Shown here: positions 8,519-18,000 of the stretch, piece after piece
Numbering within the stretch: the first letter of the stretch is position 1
How the letters are laid out: every line of letters begins with the position of its first letter
The notes under the pieces: model-generated
What the model saw: the letters and a program-made list of their open reading frames with translations, nothing else
Database searches by the model: none
What the model was told of the DNA's origin: nothing
Program-made: the position numbers and the translations under genes
NCBI GenBank assembly: GCA_963755055.1
Contig: CAVWIS010000020.1
Span: 186,001-250,000, forward strand
DNA: 64,000 nucleotides
From: AP-16 sp963755055
GTDB lineage: Bacteria; Pseudomonadota; Alphaproteobacteria; Rhizobiales; Xanthobacteraceae
Direction of reading: 5' to 3'

Positions 8519-9388
8519 TCACGGCCGCGGAGCACCGGAGGGAGTTGGCGCGGCGGCGAGTAGGGCGCGCGCCCGGGCGACGACCGGCTCGTCGACCATT
8601 TTTCCTTCGAACGCGAAGGCGCCGGCGCCGGCCGACCGGGCGGCCTCGAAGGCCGCCACCATGGCCCGCGCCCGGGCGATCTCCTCCGCACTCGGCGAAA
8701 AGGCCTCGTTGAGGATCGCAACCAGGCCCGGATGGACGCAGGTTGCCCCGTCGAACCCGAACATGCGGGCTTCGCGCGCCGATCGCCTGACCCCCTCGAC
8801 GTCGCGGTAGTCCGCGACGCTGCGCAAGAGGCCGATCGACAAGAGCTTTTGCGCCTTGGCGGCGAGATGGACCAGGAGCTTTGGCGTCCGCAGGACCTCC
8901 GGGGTGGGTTCCGCGCCCAAGTCGGTCGCCAGATCCTCTCCCCCGGTACCCAGCGCGACGATCCGCCGGCTGGCACCGGCGATGATCCGGGCGTCGAGCA
9001 CCGCGGCGGCGTCCTCGAGGAGGGCGACAAAAACCATCCGGCGATCCCCGATCTCGCCCTCGACCCGGTCGAGATGGGCCGCGATCGCCTGCACGTCCTG
9101 CGGCGCATGCAATTTCGGCACGAACAGGCCGTCGGCGCCGGCCCGCGCCGCGGCCTCCGCGTCGGCGAGCGCCAGGCCGGTCTCCAGCGGGTTGATCCGC
9201 ACGAAGACCCTTGCCCCGCTCTGGCCGGCCGATGGCACCGCCTCGCCCAGCCGGGCGCGTGCCGCAGCCTTCTCGCCGGGCGCCACAGCGTCCTCGAGAT
9301 CGAGGATGATGGCGTCGGCGCCGCGCTCGTGGGCCTTGGCGAGGAACTTTTCCGAGGATGCCGGGACGTAGAGGTAGGAGCGGATCAT
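8519..9388 (-). CDS. HpcH/HpaI aldolase family CoA-ester lyase (CitE-like)
   Basis: 289 residues. Starts SYLYVPASSEKFLAKAHERGAD, the classical opening of citrate lyase beta-subunit-like proteins, with the Mg-binding Glu/Asp in AIILDLEDAV, VALLEDAAAVLD and GTGGEDLATDLG. FGFDGATCVHPGLVAILNEAF near the end is the CoA-ester pocket signature. Family reactions are retro-Claisen or hydrolytic cleavage of malyl-, methylmalyl- or citramalyl-CoA. The start ATG overlaps the stop of the CoA transferase by four bases (ATGA), so the two are translationally coupled: one protein makes a CoA ester and the next probably cleaves it. Exact substrate unknown. Confidence 0.9.
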   Translation of the reverse strand: MIRSYLYVPASSEKFLAKAHERGADAIILDLEDAVAPGEKAAARARLGEAVPSAGQSGARVFVRINPLETGLALADAEAAARAGADGLFVPKLHAPQDVQAIAAHLDRVEGEIGDRRMVFVALLEDAAAVLDARIIAGASRRIVALGTGGEDLATDLGAEPTPEVLRTPKLLVHLAAKAQKLLSIGLLRSVADYRDVEGVRRSAREARMFGFDGATCVHPGLVAILNEAFSPSAEEIARARAMVAAFEAARSAGAGAFAFEGKMVDEPVVARARALLAAAPTPSGAPRP

Positions 9389-10620
9389 TTGGCCGCTCCG
9401 TCGCGGCGCAGACCTGCGATCTCAGCCTCGGCGAGCCCGGCCTCCGCGAGAATCGCATCGGTGTGCTCGCCGAGCCGCGGGGCCGGGCGGCGCCACCGGC
9501 CCGGCGTCACCGAGAGCCGCGGCACCATGTTGTGCATCGGGATTGTCCCCAGATCGGCGTCCTCGACGTTTACGAGGATTTTTCGCTCGCGAAAATGCTC
9601 GTCCTCGACCGCGTCGGCGATGTCGTAGACCGGGCCGACCGTGACGTCGGCCGCGCGCATGATGGCGAGCGCCTCGTCGCGGCTCTTGGTGGCGAACCAC
9701 GCCGCCACGATGCCGTTGACCTCGTCGCGGTTGCGCACCCGGTCGGTATTGGTGCGGAAGCGCGGGTCCTCGATCATGTCCGGCCGACCGATCGCCGCGA
9801 ACACGCGCACCGCCATGGTCTGCATCGAGGCGGAGAGCGCCACGTAGTGCCCGTCGGCGCAGCGATAGACGTTGCGCGGCGCCGAGGTCTCCGAGGCGCT
9901 GCCGACCCGCTGCTTGACCTTGCCGGTGCGGCGGAAGATCGCGGCCTCCGGGCCGAGCACGGAAAACATCGCCTCGAGCAGCGAGACGTCGATCACCTGG
10001 CCGCGGGCGATTCTTCGCTCGCGTGCCAGCAGCGCCGTTACGGTGGCGTTGGCGCCGTAGAGGCCGGCGATCATGTCGGCGAGGGCCAGCGGCGGCAGCA
10101 CAGGCTCGCGGTCGGGAAATCCGGTGCGCGCCGCAAATCCGCTCATCGCCTCGACCAGGGTGCCGAAGCCCGGCAGCTCCGCATAGGGCCCGGTCTGGCC
10201 GAACCCCGAGATGCGCACCAGGATGAGGTCGGGATTGATCTCGTGCAGCCGGTCCGGGCCGAGGCCCATCTGCTCGAGCGTACCGGGGCGAAAATTCTCG
10301 ATCATCGCGTCGGCGCCGGCGACCAGGCGTTCGAGCGCATTCATCGCCGCCGGAACCCGCAGATCGAGCGCGATCGAGCGCTTGTTGCGGGCATAGACCT
10401 TCCAGAACAGCGGCTCGCCGCCCTCGCGCCAGTCGCGCAGCGGGTCGCCCTGGATCGGCTCGACCTTGATGACGTCGGCGCCGAGATCGGCAAGCTGCAG
10501 GGAGAGCATGTTTCCCGCCACCAGCCGCGACAGGTCGAGCACCCGATAGCCGTCGAGCGGCCCTTTTTGCCCGGCATCGAAGCGGATCACGTCGGCGCCG
10601 GCTTGCGTCTGGTCCTGCAT
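9385..10620 (-). CDS. CaiB/BaiF family (class III) CoA transferase
   Basis: 411 residues from ATG 10620 (GAGGA just upstream). It begins with GPLDGYRVLDLSRLVAG, followed by LQLADLGADVIKVEP, RNKRSIALDLR and MIENFRPGTLEQMG, all hallmarks of formyl-/succinyl-CoA-type transferases; the catalytic Asp lies downstream in the LPPLALADMIAGLYGA stretch. Such enzymes move CoA between carboxylic acids. It is the first gene of a two-gene unit with the CitE-like lyase, which overlaps by 4 bases. By analogy with itaconate/citramalate or methylaspartate routes the acceptor could be a C4-C5 dicarboxylate; this is inference. Confidence 0.92.
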   Translation of the reverse strand: MQDQTQAGADVIRFDAGQKGPLDGYRVLDLSRLVAGNMLSLQLADLGADVIKVEPIQGDPLRDWREGGEPLFWKVYARNKRSIALDLRVPAAMNALERLVAGADAMIENFRPGTLEQMGLGPDRLHEINPDLILVRISGFGQTGPYAELPGFGTLVEAMSGFAARTGFPDREPVLPPLALADMIAGLYGANATVTALLARERRIARGQVIDVSLLEAMFSVLGPEAAIFRRTGKVKQRVGSASETSAPRNVYRCADGHYVALSASMQTMAVRVFAAIGRPDMIEDPRFRTNTDRVRNRDEVNGIVAAWFATKSRDEALAIMRAADVTVGPVYDIADAVEDEHFRERKILVNVEDADLGTIPMHNMVPRLSVTPGRWRRPAPRLGEHTDAILAEAGLAEAEIAGLRRDGAAK

Positions 10621-10701
10621 GTGTCCTCGATGCATTTCGGCTAAAGGCTGAAGGTCGTATGCCGCGGCGCAATGTGCCGAAAACCGTCCCCGGAGACTAT
10701 C

Positions 10702-11685
10702 ATGCGCGCCGTCTGGTACGAAAAACCCGGGCCCGCCGACGAGGTGCTGAATTTCGGCGAGCAGCCGACGCCGCAGGCCGCGGCCGGTGAGCTGCGCATC
10801 AGGCTCGTGGCGTCCGGGGTCAATCCGGCCGACTGCAATCGCCGCGCCGGCCAGTCGCCGATGGAGGCGCCGCTCGTCATTCCCAACAGCGACGGGGCCG
10901 GCATCGTCGACCAGGTGGGCGAGGGAGTGGCGCCGGACTGGCTCGGCCGGCGGGTGTGGCTCTACAACGGCCAGCGCGGCGGCAGGACGCTCGGCACCGC
11001 CGCCGAATGGATCGCGCTCGACGCCGGCCTGGTGACGCCGCTCTCCGACGGCGTGCCGTTCGCGGCCGGCGCCTGCCTCGGCATTCCCTGCATGACGGCA
11101 TTTTGCGCGGTCTTTGCCGGCGGGCCGGTAGCCGGCAAGACGGTGCTGGTCGCCGGCGGCGCCGGCGCGGTCGGTAATTACGCCGTCCAGCTCGCCCGCT
11201 GGGGCGGCGCCCGCGTGATCGCGACGGTCGGCACCCATCATGCCGAGGACGCCGGCGCCGCCGGCGCCGACCTCGTCCTCGATCGCCGCGCGAAGGATCT
11301 TGTGGCGCGTATCCAGGAGGAGACCCGGGGCAGGGGGCTCGACCACATCGTCGAGGTCGATTTCGGCGGCAATCTCCCGCTCACCACCGGCATCATCGCC
11401 AACAACGGGACGATCGCCGCCTACGCGTCGCGAGGAAACCCGCAGCCCACCTTTCCATTCTACGATCTGACGCGAAAGAACGTCACCATCCGGCTGATCG
11501 TGCTCAACAGTCTGTCGATCGAGCTGCGCCGGGCCGCGCAGTCCGGGATTTCGGCCTGGCTCGCCGGCGGGCAGCGCCTTCACCGCATTGCGGCGACTTT
11601 TTCGTTGCGCGACACCGCCGCCGCGCACAAGGCCGTGGAGGCCGGCGGCAAGCGCGGCACCGTCGTGGTGACCATCGGGCCGTGA
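10702..11685 (+). CDS. NADPH:quinone oxidoreductase, zinc-free MDR family (zeta-crystallin-like)
   Basis: 327 residues from ATG 10702 with CGGAGA upstream. GroES-like N-terminal domain (MRAVWYEKPGPADEVLNFGE, then ASGVNPADCNRRAG), then a Rossmann domain with VLVAGGAGAVGNYAVQLAR (NADPH-binding AxxGxxG) and the end GKRGTVVVTIGP. The structural and catalytic zinc Cys clusters of alcohol dehydrogenases are absent, which marks the quinone-reductase branch. It is divergent from the CoA-transferase pair, with only about 80 bases between starts, so a shared control region is likely. Substrate could also be an enone or acryloyl-CoA-like compound. Confidence 0.9.
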   Translation: MRAVWYEKPGPADEVLNFGEQPTPQAAAGELRIRLVASGVNPADCNRRAGQSPMEAPLVIPNSDGAGIVDQVGEGVAPDWLGRRVWLYNGQRGGRTLGTAAEWIALDAGLVTPLSDGVPFAAGACLGIPCMTAFCAVFAGGPVAGKTVLVAGGAGAVGNYAVQLARWGGARVIATVGTHHAEDAGAAGADLVLDRRAKDLVARIQEETRGRGLDHIVEVDFGGNLPLTTGIIANNGTIAAYASRGNPQPTFPFYDLTRKNVTIRLIVLNSLSIELRRAAQSGISAWLAGGQRLHRIAATFSLRDTAAAHKAVEAGGKRGTVVVTIGP

Positions 11686-11849
11686 GGCAACTCGGGTGCC
11701 CTCGTCTGTGACCCGGCTCACAATGTTGCACAGCGACGCTTGGTAAAGGTTGACGATCCGAAGGCAGCTTTTTCCAGACCGGATGCCGGTCCTGCGCAAA
11801 GAACCACTCAGCGCCTTCCGATCGTGACGCAGCGACGAAGGGGGGGTTG

Positions 11850-12591
11850 ATGAAATCCTTTCGCATCGGACGAACGTTTTTTCCCCAGGCCGGCTGTCTC
11901 GTGTTCCTGCTGCTCGCGGTGCCTCAGGCGCATGCACAGGGTGTCTCCGAGGCCTACCAGGCCGGGCTGTCCTACCGGGAGGCGGTCCACGGCAACGCCG
12001 ATGCCCAGGCCGATCTCGGATTCCGCTACGCCCAGGGAAACGGCCTGCCGCAGTCCGACGACAGGGCTGTGCACTGGCTGACGCGGGCTGCGAACCAGGG
12101 CCAGGTCGCGGCGCAGCTGATGCTCGCCGAGCTTCTGTCCGCCGGACGTGGCGGCCCGAACGACGATGCGGTCGCCTACAAGTGGGCATTTCTCGCTGGC
12201 GTGCACGAGGCTCAGGGCCCTGACCGCGACCGGGCTGTGGCGCTTGCCGCCACGCTCGCGGCGCGCATGAGCCGTGGGCAGATCGCCGAGGCCCGTCGGC
12301 TGATCGATCGGTGGCGGGCGCAACCCGAGGAAAGGCAGCCTCCCGCGGCGGTGCAGAAGACCGCGGCGCCGGATTCCTCGAGCGACGTCTCCGTGCCGGA
12401 CGCCCCGACCGCAACGGCTCATCGCCGAGATGCCGTCTCTCGCCATGACGTCGACTTCGAACCGGCGTTTTTCCAGAATCCGCCACATCCGGTCTTGGCG
12501 CCGCTTCGACCGGTTCGAGGCGCGGGCAGAACGGCGGGCGCACGTCTATTTCCACGCCCGGCGCTTCCGTCTCTCGCGCTGGGCCTACTGA
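11850..12591 (+). CDS. Exported Sel1-repeat protein, apparently with a +1 frameshift near 12400-12430
   Basis: ATG 11850 sits behind GAAGGGGGGG. A signal peptide (CLVFLLLAVPQAHAQG) is followed by two to three Sel1/TPR-like repeats: ADAQADLGFRYAQGNGLPQS, VHWLTRAANQGQVAAQLMLAE and AVAYKWAFLAGVHEAQG. Such repeats form a superhelix for protein contacts in the periplasm. The original frame runs on to 13097 as Arg/Ala/Ser-rich text with no domain character. If one base is dropped around the CCCC at 12402-12405, the protein instead ends at TGA 12589 after RRFDRFEARAERRAHVYF...WAY, about 246 residues, nine bases short of the oppositely oriented gene. Many genes in this window need the same correction. 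N-terminal part sure; end uncertain. Confidence 0.6.
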
Positions 12592-12600
12592 GCGTCGAAG

Positions 12601-12895
12601 CTAGTTCAGCACCTGCGGCGGCGGCTTGGCGCCGGCGGGCAGCGGATAGCGGTCGACGTTCATCAGGATCGCCGTCCGAACAGCCTGCGCCGTGTCCCCG
12701 GTTTCACCGCTGGGCACGCGGAGGCCAATGCGGTAGACTGGCAAATCCGAAGGCAAGGTCGCGTTCGTCCGGCCTTTCGCCTTGGGCAAGAAAAGACAAT
12801 TGTCTTGTGTCTTGCGCATGGAGTGCCGCCCCGGCGCAGATCCGCCAGAAGGGCGAAAACGGCTTTCTCCCTGCGCAACCGAAGGGGAACGCCAT
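12601..12895 (-). CDS. Possible small exported protein, needs one frame correction
   Basis: From ATG 12895 the frame opens with MAFPFGCAG and a signal-peptide-like FWRICAGAALHAQDT; the adjacent frame continues DNCLFLPKAKGRTNATL, YRIGLRVPSGETGD, and ends LPAGAKPPPQVLN at 12601. Skipping one base near 12800 joins them into 97 residues. The change of frame is the same direction as elsewhere in the window, and the product would end 9 bases from the Sel1 gene in a tidy convergent pair. No Shine-Dalgarno is evident and I recognise no family, so it is tentative. Confidence 0.3.
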
Positions 12896-13198
12896 GACGA
12901 CCAGGGCCGGGGCCTGCCCCGGCGCGTACGCGTTTTTTCGCGCCGCCTCATCGAACATTGCCGCTGTCGACTTTGCCGGGCCGGAGACGGCCGCCGGGCT
13001 GCGCCGCATGGCGTCGCCGGCGCGCGACTTGACGCGCCGTTTCTCCGCTGCGGCGCCGATGCGCCTGCGTGCAAGCAGGGCGTTCGCGCGTCGATGACGG
13101 GGGCAGCGCGCGTGCGGCGCGCAGCGAGAGCCGGCGCCGACTAAGGACGAGACGCACCCGGATTGCAAACGACCCGCTCGACGCACGAGGAGGAGACG
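12896..13198. other. Intergenic region upstream of the peptide-binding protein
   Basis: About 300 bases. Apart from read-through of the Sel1 frame I see no coding character. The last part contains GAGGAGGAG directly before ATG 13199. No clear sigma-70 or EcfG promoter was recognised. Confidence 0.4.
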
Positions 13199-14809
13199 AT
13201 GACCAGCAACCGCCACGAAACGCGCAAGCCTTTCGGACTCGGGGTCCGCGGGAAACTCCGGCACGGCGGCATCGGCGCCGCGCGCCAACTCATTTTCGCT
13301 CTCGCCGCTCTCGCTCTGATGGTCGGCATCCCGGGCTCGACCGGTGCGGCGAATCCGGAAGGACAGCTCACCTGGGGCGTGCACATCTCGTTGGCCCCGA
13401 CGTGGTTCGATCCGGCGGAGACACCGGGGATCATCACGCCCTACATGGTGATGTATGCGCTGCACGACGCCATGGTGAAACCGATGCCGGGGCAACCGTT
13501 GGCGCCGAGCCTGGCCGAGTCGTGGACCATGTCCGAGGACAGCCTCACCTACGAGTTCGTTCTGCGCAAGGGCGTAAAATTCCACAACGGCGACGAGGTG
13601 ACGGCCGAGGACGTGAAGTTTTCCTTCGAGCGTTATCGCGGGACCGCGCACAATATGCTGAAGGAGCGCGTGGCGGCGGTGGAGACCCCCGATCCCCGGC
13701 ACGTCCGCTTCCATCTCAAGCAGCCGTGGCCCGACTTCCTCACCTTCTACGTGGGCGCCACCGGCGCGGGCTGGATCGTGCCCAAGAAATACGTCGAGCG
13801 GGTGGGCGAGGACGGCTACAAGAAGGCGCCGGTCGGCGCCGGCCCCTACAAGTTCGTCTCGTTCACCCCGGGCCTGGAGCTGACGCTCGAGGCATTCGAC
13901 CAGTACTGGCGCAAGACTCCGAGCGTCAAGCGTCTGGTATTCAAGGTGATCCCCGACAAGTCGACGCGGCTGGCCGCGCTCAAGCGGGGCGAGGTCGACA
14001 TCGTCTACTCGATCCGCGGCGAGCTCGCCGAGGAGCTGGAGCGCACCAAGGGACTCGCCCTCAAGCCGACCAACATTCAGGGCACGTTCTGGCTCTACTT
14101 CGCTGACCAATGGGATCCGAAGTCTCCGTGGCACGACCAGCGGGTTCGGCTCGCGGCCAGCCTGGCCATCGATTACAAGACCATCAACCAGGCGCTGACG
14201 CTCGGCCATTCCAAGCTCACCGGCAGCATCATCCCGGACAGTTTCGACTATTACTGGCAGCCGCCGGCACCAGCCTACGATCCGGCCAAGGCCAAGCAGC
14301 TGCTGACCGAGGCGGGCTACCCCCAGGGCTTCGACGCCGGCGACTACTTCTGCGACGTCTCGTACGCCAACCTCGCCGAGGCCGTGGTCAACAACCTCCA
14401 GACGGTCGGAATCCATGCCAGGCTCCGGCCGCTCGAGCGGGCGGCCTTCTTCAAGGGGTACGCGGAGAAGAGCTTCAAGAACCTGATCCAGGGCGCCAGC
14501 GGCGCCTTCGGCAACACCGCGACGCGCCTCGAAGCATTCGTCGCCAAGGGCGCCGCCTATGCCTACGGCAGCTATCCCGACATCGACGCGCTGTTCCGCG
14601 AGCAGGCCAGCGAGCTCGACCGCAAGAAGCGAGAGGCGACGCTGCACAAGATCCAGCAGCTGGTGCACGAGCGCACGATCTATGCGCCGATTTGGCAGCT
14701 GGCCTTCATCAACGGCGCCGGTCCGCGCGTGGCGGAATCGGGCCTCGGCCTGATCCCCGGGCACGCCTACTCGGCGCCTTACGAGGACGTCACGCTCGTG
14801 GGCAAGTAA
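13199..14809 (+). CDS. ABC transporter substrate-binding protein, family 5 (peptide/opine/nickel type)
   Basis: 536 residues from ATG 13199 with an excellent GAGGAGGAG site. The signal peptide (RQLIFALAALALMVGIPGS) has a long charged N-region. Family 5 signatures follow: GQLTWGVHISLAPTWFDPAE, LAESWTMSEDSLTYEFVLRKG, VKFHNGDEVTAEDVKFSFER, then GAGPYKFVSFTPGLELTLEAF. It binds oligopeptides or similar ligands in the periplasm. No OppBCDF-type permease or ATPase genes accompany it; a strong terminator lies 200 bases downstream, so it is a single-gene unit that either works with a permease encoded elsewhere or as a sensor. Confidence 0.93.
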   Translation: MTSNRHETRKPFGLGVRGKLRHGGIGAARQLIFALAALALMVGIPGSTGAANPEGQLTWGVHISLAPTWFDPAETPGIITPYMVMYALHDAMVKPMPGQPLAPSLAESWTMSEDSLTYEFVLRKGVKFHNGDEVTAEDVKFSFERYRGTAHNMLKERVAAVETPDPRHVRFHLKQPWPDFLTFYVGATGAGWIVPKKYVERVGEDGYKKAPVGAGPYKFVSFTPGLELTLEAFDQYWRKTPSVKRLVFKVIPDKSTRLAALKRGEVDIVYSIRGELAEELERTKGLALKPTNIQGTFWLYFADQWDPKSPWHDQRVRLAASLAIDYKTINQALTLGHSKLTGSIIPDSFDYYWQPPAPAYDPAKAKQLLTEAGYPQGFDAGDYFCDVSYANLAEAVVNNLQTVGIHARLRPLERAAFFKGYAEKSFKNLIQGASGAFGNTATRLEAFVAKGAAYAYGSYPDIDALFREQASELDRKKREATLHKIQQLVHERTIYAPIWQLAFINGAGPRVAESGLGLIPGHAYSAPYEDVTLVGK

Positions 14810-15016
14810 CGGAGGGCGGACATGAGACGGTCGTTCTGCAGGTCGTCGGGACGGCGATGCCGCGCGGTCCGGAACTGAGGACATCATGACGCGCTGCATC
14901 GGCCGGCGGTTTGGCCGTCGTGTTGCAAGGACGGGTCGGACTCTCGTAAGGGAGAAACCGGCGGGCTGAAGCATCTCTGCCAGGGACGGGCCTTTGGGTC
15001 GGATGCAACGTTACAG

Positions 15017-15052
15017 GGGCCATTGTCCGATTTGGACAATGGCCCTGATTTT
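15017..15052 (+). terminator. Rho-independent terminator
   Basis: GGGCCATTGTCC (15017-15028), loop GATTT, GGACAATGGCCC (15034-15045): a perfect 12-bp stem, followed by TGATTTTG. It ends the peptide-binding-protein transcript and also lies just beyond the stop of nrdJ on the other strand, so it may serve both. Confidence 0.85.
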
Positions 15053-15099
15053 GGGTCGACTGCGCAGTGCCGGCACGGTTGCCTCGGATCACTCCGGCC

Positions 15100-18000
15100 T
15101 CAACTGCACCCCGTCGTCGACCCGCACGTGTCGCACTTCATGCAGGTGCCGTTGCGCACCAGGGTGAAATTGCCGCACTCGCCGCAGGCTTCGCCCTCAT
15201 AGCCCTTGGCTTTGGCCTCGGCGCGCTTCTCGGCCGCCTGGGCCTTCGGGCTCGGCTGCGACCACGGCAGCTGCTCCAGAGCCTGGGCGGGCGACAGCCG
15301 GGTCTCGGGCTCGGCTTTCAGCACCTGCGCGACGACACCGCCGCGCGCGGCCGGGGCAGAGCCGGCGAACGCCGTCACGTTGCCCGACGGGGAGGGGGCT
15401 CGGCTCTCGCCGGGCCCCCTGCCGTCGGCCCCCGCACCCCCGGGCATTACCACGAGCTTGTCGGTCCGCGAACGGGTCAGGCCGCGGGACACGTATTTGT
15501 TGGTCGCCGACGGCTTGCCTTCGTCGATGCCGCGGCCGAGCGCATCGAAGCCGGCGGAAACGTCGGTCGGGTCGACATGGGCGAGATCGAATCGCGACAG
15601 GTAGCTCACGGCGAGCTCGCGAAAAACGTAGTCGAGCATCGAGGTCGCGTACTTGATCGAATCGTTGCCCTGCACCGGGCCCGCCGGCTCGAACCGGGTG
15701 AAGGTGAAGGCGTCGACATATTCCTCCAGCGGCACGCCGTATTGCAGGCCGAGCGACACCGCGATGGCAAAGTTGTTGAGGAGCGAGCGCAGCGCCGCGC
15801 CCTCCTTGTGCATGTCGATGAAGATTTCTCCGAGCCTTCCGTCCTCGTACTCGCCGGTGCGCAGATAGACCTTGTGGCCGCCGACCACCGCCTTCTGGGT
15901 ATAGCCCTTGCGGCGGTCGGGCATGCGCTCGCGCTCGCGGATCACCGTGATGCGCTCGACCACCTTCTCGACCACGCGCTCGGCCAGCGCTGCGGTGCGG
16001 GCAGCGGCCGGCTTTTCCAGAAAGACCTCGAGCTCGTCATCTTCCTCCTCGTCGGCGATGAGCTGCGAGGACAGCGGCTGCGACAGCTTCGAGCCGTCGC
16101 GGTACAGCGCGTTCGCCTTGAGGCCGAGCTTCCAGGACAGCAGGTAGGCCGTCTTGCAGTCCTCGACGGTGGCGTCGTTCTGCATGTTGATGGTTTTCGA
16201 GATCGCGCCGGAGATGAACGGCTGCGCCGCCGCCATCATGCGGATGTGGCTCTCCACCGAGAGGAAGCGCTTTCCGGTGCGGCCGCACGGATTGGCACAG
16301 TCGAACACCGCATAATGCTCGGGCCGCAGGTGCGGCGCCCCTTCCACCGTCATGGCGCCGCAGGCATGGATGTTCGCCGCCTCGATCTCGCGCTTGCCGT
16401 AGCCGAGATGGGCGAGCAGGTCGAAGGTCGGCAAGGCAAGGTCCTCGGCCGAGATGCCGAGCGTGTCGCGGCAAAACTCCTCGCCGAGGTTCCACTTGTT
16501 GAACACGAACTTGATGTCGAAGGCGGTCGGCAGAGCGGCCTCCACCTTGGCGATCGCCTCCGGGGTGAACCCCTTGGCCTTCAGTGTCGAGTGGTTGATC
16601 GCCGGCGCGTTGGCGAGTTTTCCGTGGCCGACCGCATAGGCCTCGATCTCGGCGATCTCGGCTTCCGTATAGCCGAGCGTGCGCAGCGCCTCGGGCACCG
16701 CCCGGTTGATGATCTTGAAATAGCCGCCGCCGGCCAGCTTCTTGAACTTCACCAGCGCGAAGTCGGGCTCGATGCCGGTGGTGTCGCAGTCCATCACCAG
16801 GCCGATGGTGCCGGTCGGCGCCACCACGGTCGACTGCGCGTTGCGGTAGCCGTGCTGCTCGCCGAGCTCGAGCGCGCGGTCCCAGGCGAGCCTGGCGTGC
16901 TCGATCAGCCGCGGGTCGGGGCAGGCGACATGGTCGAGCCGTACCGGCGGCGTCGCCACCTTCTCGTAGCCGGTGGTCTCGCCACGGGCGGCGCGGCGAT
17001 GATTGCGGATGACCCGCAGCATGTGGTCGCGGTTCTTCTTGTAGCCCGGGAAGGCGCCGAGCAGCGCCGCCATTTCTGCCGAGGTCGCGTAGGAGACGCC
17101 GGTCATGATGGCGGAGAGCGCGCCGCAGATGGCGCGGCCGGCGTCCGAATCATAGGGGATGCCCGACGACATCAGGAGCCCGCCGACATTGGCGTAGCCG
17201 AGGCCCAGGGTGCGGTACTCGTAGGAGAGCTGGGCGATCTGCTTTGACGGGAACTGCGCCATCAGCACGGAGATTTCCAGCACCACGGTCCAGAGCCTGA
17301 CCGCATGCTCGTAGCCCTCGATGTCAAAAACCTTCGAGCGCGGGTCGCGGAACGCCAGCAGGTTGAGCGAGGCGAGGTTGCAGGCGGTGTCGTCCAGGAA
17401 CATGTATTCCGAGCACGGATTGGACGCGCGGATCGGGCCCGAGGCGGCGCAGGTGTGCCAGTCGTTCACCGTGGTGTGGAACTGCAGGCCGGGATCGGCG
17501 CAGGCCCAGGCGGCGTGACCGATCTTCTCCCACAGGTCGCGCGCCTTCACCGTCTTGGCGATCTTGCCGGGCCGCGTCCGCCAGGTCAGGTCCCAGTCGC
17601 CGTCGGCTTCCACCGCTTTGAGAAACTCGTCGGTGATCCGCACGGAATTGTTGGAGTTCTGCCCGGAGACCGTCAGATAGGCGTCGGAATCCCAGTCGGT
17701 GTCGTAGATCGGGAAATCGATGTCCTTGTAGCCCTGCTTGGCGAACTGGATCACGCGGCGGATGAAGTTGTCCGGCACGGCGTTGCGCCGTGCGGCCTTG
17801 ATCTCGCGGCGGAGCACCGGGTTCTTGTCGGCATCGAAGCAGTCGTCGCCCGAGCCCTCGCAGTTGACGCAGGCCTTGAGGATCGCGCGCAGGTGTTTCT
17901 GGTTGATCCGCGAGCCGGTCACCAGGCTCGCGACCTTCTGCTCCTCGATCACCTTCCAGTCGATGTACTGCTCGATGTCCGGATGGTCGACGTCGACTAC

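Noticed and set aside
12704..14974. A 756-codon minus-strand frame
   Set aside because: Antisense to the peptide-binding protein, whose signal peptide, motifs and ribosome binding site are convincing.
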